Shown here: positions 58,170 to 64,000 of the stretch, one piece after another | How the letters are laid out: each line of letters begins with the position of its first letter | Numbering within the stretch: the stretch's first letter is position 1 | Source of the DNA: Panonychus citri | Lineage: Eukaryota > Arthropoda > Arachnida > Trombidiformes > Tetranychidae | Length of the DNA stretch: 64,000 nucleotides | Reading direction: 5' to 3' | Assembly (NCBI RefSeq): GCF_014898815.1 | Contig: NW_026515546.1 | Location: 3,148,501-3,212,500 of the forward strand | Program-made: the position numbers and the translations under genes | The notes under the pieces: model-generated | Told to the model about the DNA's origin: nothing | What the model saw: only the letters and a program-made list of their open reading frames with translations | Database searches by the model: none

Positions 58170-58206
58170 TTGTAAGGTGATAAGGAGCTAGCACATTTCC
58201 TATGGC
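58170..58206 (-). CDS. Candidate exon of an unidentified minus-strand gene
   Basis: Between a possible acceptor (TTACAGGTAG or TTACAG) and donor GTATGA, a short open frame such as GHRKCASSLSPYK (phase 0) is possible. It follows the exon at 60422-60484 in frame if the GTAG acceptor is used. Support is splice sites and phase only. Confidence 0.25.
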
Positions 58207-58335
58207 CCTACCTGTAAATCATGAGAGAGGAAGATAGAAAGAGGAAGATGAAATAGTGAGAGAGATAATAAGAGTTACCTGTTATTGTAATCATGATGGA
58301 GATTACTCATAATAATAAGCAATTTATCAACCTTA

Positions 58336-58369
<34 letters not shown>

Positions 58370-58569
58370 ATCATCATCATGCAGATACGGTGAAAACAGT
58401 TCCTGTAATCACGAGTTGCATGCTAATGCCCTTCCTAACAGGCCAATGAATATGAATTGTATCTCACTCCCAAGAAACTTTTCTTAAGTTATCATTTTTT
58501 TTACCTTATTCATGAAAAAATTGCTTCTATTTTGAATCAATGATAAAGATAATGAATGAGTGAGTAAGT

Positions 58570-58603
<34 letters not shown>

Positions 58604-60421
58604 TACTTATATTAACTCTTATTGCCTTGTTAGTTGATTGTTTTTAATTGTAATTGGAAAAATGTTTCGTTGTGACAATAAAATATTACCAATTAAATCA
58701 AAAAATATCTTAAATCTTTTCAGTATAATTGATTATTCATTAAATTACTTTTAAATTGTTCCAACAATTAATATAAACAATACAAATTGTTACCAGTGAT
58801 CTTTTCTAAGATGATTTTTTTTTTCCTTCATCTTCTATTATTTTTCAAATATTATCTCTTTTCTTTCAAGTTGATTGTTGTTCTTGATGAAGATGAAGAT
58901 GATTATGATGATGGGTAATCCAAACAGTTGATTGTTTATTAACAGGATAATCAAGAGTCTACAGGTAATAATATCTTGGATGATAACCTGTAACAAAAAG
59001 GAAGATGGAAAAGAATAGAAAATTATTATTATTGAGATTATGATGATCGCGATCATCATAAAATTGGGACAAATATTTTACCCGAAAACGATTATAACGG
59101 CCTCTCCTTTTCCTTTCTCATCATCATCATCATCATTTTCATCTTCATCTTCATCATCTTTTCTCTCATTCAATATTAGAACTTTTTTTCTTAATCATTA
59201 CATATCATCATTATATTACCTTTATTATAAATAAATAGCCTGAGGATATAATTGAATGGATTGAGATTGTTAATCCAAAGGCTGCGATTTTATCAGTAAG
59301 TGATATTAATGCCTGTAAGGTTTATGAAACAAGATGATAATTATTAATTGTGATGATTAAGATGATTAAAAACCAAACCATAGGATTTGATTGTTGTTTC
59401 ATTAATTTATTCAAAGATCATCTAACTTTCACTTAAGATGAGGAGGATAAGGAAGTAATAGAAAAATATTAATAGTTGATTGGTAAGGAAAGGATTTGGT
59501 TAACTGATTAATTGTTAGAGTACATGTTAACCTTAATGTTGATTAAATCAACGATAATTAAATGAGATAAGATTAATTAAAGTATCAAACCGGTGTAAAA
59601 GATGTTGATTATTATGTTATTATGGTTGATAGTTTATCATCTATTTTCGTATATGAATTATCAATTATTATCAATGAAATGGTTCAGATGATGATTAACA
59701 TGATGATCAGTTGGAACTTTGTTTGTCTTGAAATCAGTTCCACTCTCTATCATGGTGATTCCTTGTTTTCACCAATCAATCTTGTATTTCCCATGCTAAC
59801 AGGTTTACATTGATTCTAATAATAAAATCGTTAATTTTTTCATGCAACTGGTGATTTTTTCTGATGCCAAATGGTTAACTGATTAACCACCACTGATTAA
59901 CTGATCAGATTAATCAACTGTTTCAGTGTCTTTACAATTTCATCTTTCTTCCTACTGTGTATCTTGTTGATTCATCTTTCCTTTGGGTCTCACTTTTTAT
60001 CAACCAAACTTTCAGTTTCTCCTTCATGTTGATCATTTGCTTTATCTTTATGATGATGATGATGATGTTGATGATGTTGATGATGTTGATGATTCTCTTC
60101 CTCCTCCTCATTTAATTTGGTTTCCCTCTTCGTATCAACATTTCAACTCTTTAACTTGTCACTTTTTTCAGCCAATCTTTCAGTATATTCATATCTTCAT
60201 CTCTCTGCCCTCAGGTATTGGAATCATCAAGAAATTATCAGTAACATCATTTTTTATTTCTTTAATTCTGTTGATCATTCATCTCTTATCCATTTTATTT
60301 CCGTGACTCTTGTTCATTCTGATTCTTTATTTCTCAATCCTTTCCTATGATCTTGTGGTGGTATTTTCATGATTATAAGAAGAAAAATTCCTTATTAATA
60401 ATGATTATCGTTTCAAGAATT
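58207..60421. other. Non-coding stretch with CT/GA repeats
   Basis: AT-rich, with (CT)n at about 58336-58360, (GA)n at about 58570-58594 and a GAT/GTTGAT tract near 60051-60091. Short frames here lack any recognisable similarity. Confidence 0.5.
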
Positions 60422-60484
60422 ATTCACTTGCCGTGTTAACCTGGACACAATTTCCTCCGCAGGAATCAACTGATAATCAGTATG
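60422..60484 (-). CDS. Candidate exon of an unidentified minus-strand gene
   Basis: A good acceptor (ATCTTTTACAG) and a donor (CAA before GTGAAT) frame 63 nt, phase 0, encoding IHHTDYQLIPAEEIVSRLTRQ (21 codons), a sequence of ordinary globular composition unlike the surrounding low-complexity DNA. I do not recognise the family. An alternative donor within AGGTTAAC would shorten it. Confidence 0.4.
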
Positions 60485-61221
60485 ATGAATCTGTAAAAGA
60501 TGAGCCAATAAAATAATTAGATTGTATAATAATAAATAATATCAAATCAAATTAAGAATAAGATTAATATTAATACTTTTCCAATCCATTTCTAGGTTGA
60601 AATGATTTATTTTCTCTGTCTATCTTTTTAAAACCTTCATCAGTGATCATGAACTCGTAAAACCATCAACATGTAAATCTGAGTACAGATTGAAAACTGG
60701 ATGAAATCCATGGAAAAAGTGAAAATCATATCATTCAGTTTTCACTTTGTAATCCAAAATTGTTCACTTGTTGCTTTATCATCCCATCTAATTGTCAATC
60801 CTCATATTGTGTGTGTGAGAGTTTAATTTTAACATTTTGGTCAAGGTGAAGGTGAGAGATCCTGATTATTATCCTTAATGATCAGTGAAAGTTAAGCTTA
60901 ATCTGCAAGTTAATTATAGAGACAAGGCTTTTACCATGATGATGATGCTGATCTGTTTATCATCGTTATCAGCTAATGGTTGACATAAATGATGCAACGA
61001 TAAACATGATGATGATGATTAGCCAAAAAAAAATAACTCAACAGACTTTTGCTTATCCCTCTTCTCATGATACTTATTGGTAAAAGTGGATGAAAAATTA
61101 TTAAAAAGCAAAAATTATCAATTAATGATTAACGATAATGACACTCATGTCGATATGGAACCTTCAGTCAATTTGGTTAATCATTTTGTTTCCATTTCCT
61201 TGCTATTCAGATTCATGAATG

Positions 61222-61255
<34 letters not shown>

Positions 61256-63183
61256 AATTATCTCTGAATTGTTTCCCTCGTGAAAACATCGGACTCATCT
61301 GAATGATGATATAACATGAACTATTAGTGCAATTAACTGATGAACAAGATCCATGGTGTTTTTTGGTGATTCCATAAGTTCCATGCTGTGAGTTTAGGTG
61401 TGTACATTATATGGAATAAGTTGACGGTTCATTTTGAAGATTTTAGATTCATTGGAAGAAAAGAAGAAAAAATTGTAATCATAGAAAAAAGAATTTTTTC
61501 ACTCAAACTCTGAAATCGACTCTAATTAATCGTTTGGATCATTGGACTTATTGGGCAGATCAATTTTCCATGAAAAATGAAGAGGTATAGCAATTAAAGA
61601 TTCTATTGCGAAAGCTTTTTCTATTTACCTTGAAAGGCTTGAGATGAAGATTTTTTTTTCGTTCAAATGGTTGAGAGAGTGAAAAAGAGGCGAATGATTG
61701 AAAATCTTCATCATCATCATCATCATGAATTCAGTATAAGATTCAAAGGAAATGTAGGTAAGGTCGTGAGGTAGAAAAAAAAGAAGGTGGAAAAGGGGTA
61801 AAGGAACAGAAAAGTGAAAGAGTTAATCATGATGATGATGATGATAATTATCCGAAAAGGTAGAAACTTGTTGAGGTGAACCTTTAGCTTAGACTAACGA
61901 GATTATTGGAGGGTAAACCAACGCCTATTTGGATACTGATTGGATTATTTTCCATTGTGCGTTACCAATGATCTGGATGAAATAAGAGTAACAACAACAA
62001 CATGTGAAGTTTTGTCTCTTCATGATGAGGCCTTTTATGTTTCTTTTTCGTTCACCGATTGCGTAGGATGTTTTATACTTTTTTCTTCTTCACCCTGTCA
62101 TGATAATTTCACTTTTCCATATCTTTTTGGCTCCTTCCTTTATCTCTCCCTCTTGTTGAAATTTCTTCACTTTCACTTGTGATCTGAAGTAAAGCAAATA
62201 CATTTACGAATATCCAATCATCATCACCTTAAGAGCGATAGAAGTTGGAGAGAGAGAGAGAGACGAATATACAAATCAATGAGTGATCAATTCTTGAGAT
62301 GAGAGATTGGGTGAAGAGATTGATGAAAGGGTCAAAGGAGAAAGCGTGAGGGAGAGGTAGAAATGAGAGAGATATATAATAATAAATGTCTGTAAATGGG
62401 AAAAGGCCTCCAATGATGATGATGTTGATGGTTTTGATTGTTGTTGCACCCTCATTGCTTTTCTAGATGTGATGGTTAGTGTTGTTGTTGTTGTTGTTGT
62501 TGTGATGTCTTCAAGTATCAGAATTAGAAAAAAAAATCTTTTTGTCTGTTGTGTGTTCAATCATCGTCATCATTAACTATTGATTGAATATCAAATGAGA
62601 GTGTGTGTTAACAAGTTGGTTGACTGTTGAATGGTTACTCTTGGTGTGTATTCTGTAATATAACAGGTACACACTAAATTTTGGAGTGAAGGGGAAAGAG
62701 AGAGAGAGAGAGAGAGTCCAAAATCTTCATGTTGCAATTACATCATAAGAAGAAAAAAATTAGCTAACATGGCAAATTTCTCAATAATATCCATTTCAAA
62801 CCTCATGGTGGCCTAGAAGAAGAGAAAAAAAGAAGAAAAAAAAATCAAAAAGAGAAAAAGATAAATTAGAAGAAGAAAAAAAAACATTCCAAACATCAAC
62901 AGAATCGGATGATGGGGACAGTTGAGAATCAATCAGAATGATGATAAAGATAATGATGTAATCCAACAGGTAATTTCTAAGTAGTGACCAGTGATGATGG
63001 AAAAGATAATGATGATGGAGAAATAAAAAGATACAACGAGGCGGATAACAAGAGAGAATTGTATTAATACAATGTTAAACAATCTAAATTGTTCCAAAGT
63101 GTTTGTCAATTGTTTGTATTCCAATCAAAAGGAAAAAAGAAAAAACGAAAAACGAAAAAAGAAAAAAAAATAAGACCAAACCT
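60485..63183. other. Non-coding stretch with microsatellites
   Basis: AT-rich, with (TC)n at about 61223-61251, GA tracts at about 62251-62262 and 62696-62716, and GTT triplets at about 62481-62501. An acceptor-like TTCTTCTAG followed by GCCACCATGAG lies on the minus strand near 62802-62812, but no larger frame supports it. Confidence 0.45.
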
Positions 63184-63250
63184 TTGATTTTCTTAGCCAA
63201 TTAATCTTATCCTCAGGTTCATCAAGACCATTAGATTGAAACAATTTAAT
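63182..63250 (-). CDS. Candidate exon of an unidentified minus-strand gene
   Basis: Minus-strand open frame IKLFQSNGLDEPEDKINWLRKSK between a possible acceptor (CTAATTAAG) and donor GTTTGG. Composition is clearly protein-like (Trp, Asp, Glu, Lys) and phase 0 fits the candidate exon at 60422-60484. The family is not recognised, and the gene would begin beyond the right edge of the window. Confidence 0.4.
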
Positions 63251-64000
63251 CTTAATTAGAGTATAAATCAACAATCAAACAGCGAATAATAATTAGCGAA
63301 AGAGTAATAATCAATAGAAATCACATGTTCTCATTTAAAGGAAAAATTGATAATCTAAAGTTAATAACTTTCCATTTGATGAAATAATTATCGGTGATCA
63401 TTTACAACGTTTTAATCAATTTTGTTTCTTTTGTAACAATTGTAATTAGTTTTTGTATTGTGAGTGTTGATCAACAGTGAAAGTTAACAAATGAATTTAC
63501 TGTTAATCATTAACACCAATTCTCATTTGGGTTAATAGATTTGAAGAGAAGAAAAAAATTCTAAATAAAAACAAAAGGAGTAAAAAAGAAAGTTTTGTTT
63601 CGTGATTACTTGAGCTACTTTTCGATTCTCCAACTTGTTGATCTCAATTCTAATATTTGTTTTTTTTTCTTCGATAATTTTAATTAATTACTCTATTAGA
63701 TTACCACTCATTTCCATTGGATAATAAATGTTATATTCTTGGGCCAAGTGAATGTTTAATTATAATCTTTACAAGAGAAAAGGGCAGATGATCCAATGGA
63801 AAAATATCCCTCAGGTTGAATTGATTTTCAACTTTCTAAATGAAGGTAAGTAAATTTTGTTTCTATTCTTGTAAACAATTATTTTGATTGTTTTCTCATT
63901 AATATTATAATAGATGCTTTCAATTTTATCTACCTTTTTATTTTTGATTAGTTAATTTAGATATTCTTCATTTCATCTTGTTTCTTTTTCATCTCTTGAA
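63251..64000. other. Right-edge non-coding stretch
   Basis: AT-rich sequence without a supported gene. A splice-donor-like AAG followed by GTAAGTAAA on the plus strand at about 63846 is not backed by a coding frame. Confidence 0.4.

Noticed and set aside
61940..62182. 80-codon plus-strand ORF (MDYFPLCVTNDLDE...)
   Set aside because: The start uses a non-ATG codon, the second half is Phe/Ser/Leu-rich low complexity, and no splice signals or homology are visible.
62802..62812. Kozak-like GCCACCATGAG after TTCTTCTAG on the minus strand
   Set aside because: It would be an 11-nt exon with no supporting neighbour, too little to call.
1..64000. CRISPR array, bacterial operons or insertion sequences
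   Set aside because: All supported genes are eukaryotic with spliceosomal introns, and the spaced palindromes have non-uniform spacers within a retrotransposon.

Overview
The window looks like nuclear DNA of a small-genome arthropod, most likely an acariform (spider-mite-like) mite. It is very AT-rich, introns in the compact genes are short (about 60-110 bp), GAT/ATC and GA/CT microsatellites are frequent, and the proteins are clearly metazoan. The taxon is an inference from composition and gene content, not something the sequence proves.

Layout. Positions 1-2762 hold no gene I can support. At 2763-7494 (minus) lies a seven-exon PHRF1-like gene whose C-terminal domain is unmistakable but whose RING and PHD fingers are not in the window. 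It is divergent from an XRCC1-like gene (8243-9641, plus). Next on the plus strand are an EXTL3/botv heparan-sulfate glycosyltransferase (10283-13137), an RRM-cyclophilin PPIE orthologue (13625-14683) and an intronless HSF-type transcription factor (15513-16299). Convergent to these, an ARHGEF17 (Rho guanine nucleotide exchange factor) gene runs on the minus strand from about 53651 down to 16784, with at least 12 exons, two candidate in-frame microexons and two introns longer than 6 kb. From 53.7 to 64 kb there are only a few candidate minus-strand exons of an unidentified upstream gene in otherwise non-coding DNA.

The most interesting object is a 10.6-kb Ty3/Gypsy LTR retrotransposon (41228-51846, plus strand) in ARHGEF17 intron 1, antisense to the host gene. 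It has LTRs of 394 and 391 bp differing by only two substitutions and two small indels, and a 5-bp target duplication (ATCAT). It encodes Gag (CCHC knuckle), protease, reverse transcriptase, RNase H and a D,D(35)E integrase. Two things set it apart. (1) A third coding region downstream of integrase encodes a cysteine-rich RING/TRAF-like finger followed by a DEDDh exonuclease domain resembling REX4/ISG20. (2) A family of at least 21 palindromes built on the core AAGGACCTT is scattered through the leader, gag, pol, the extra ORF and, almost evenly spaced, a 2-kb non-coding block. The outer stems differ from copy to copy but remain self-complementary within each copy. I saw no full copy outside the element in this window.

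Single-base frame breaks occur in XRCC1 (two), PPIE, the HSF gene, ARHGEF17 exon 1 and several times in the retrotransposon. Most lie at short homopolymers and leave otherwise conserved frames. The simplest reading is residual consensus-sequence indels rather than a cluster of pseudogenes, so gene ends affected by them should be treated with care.
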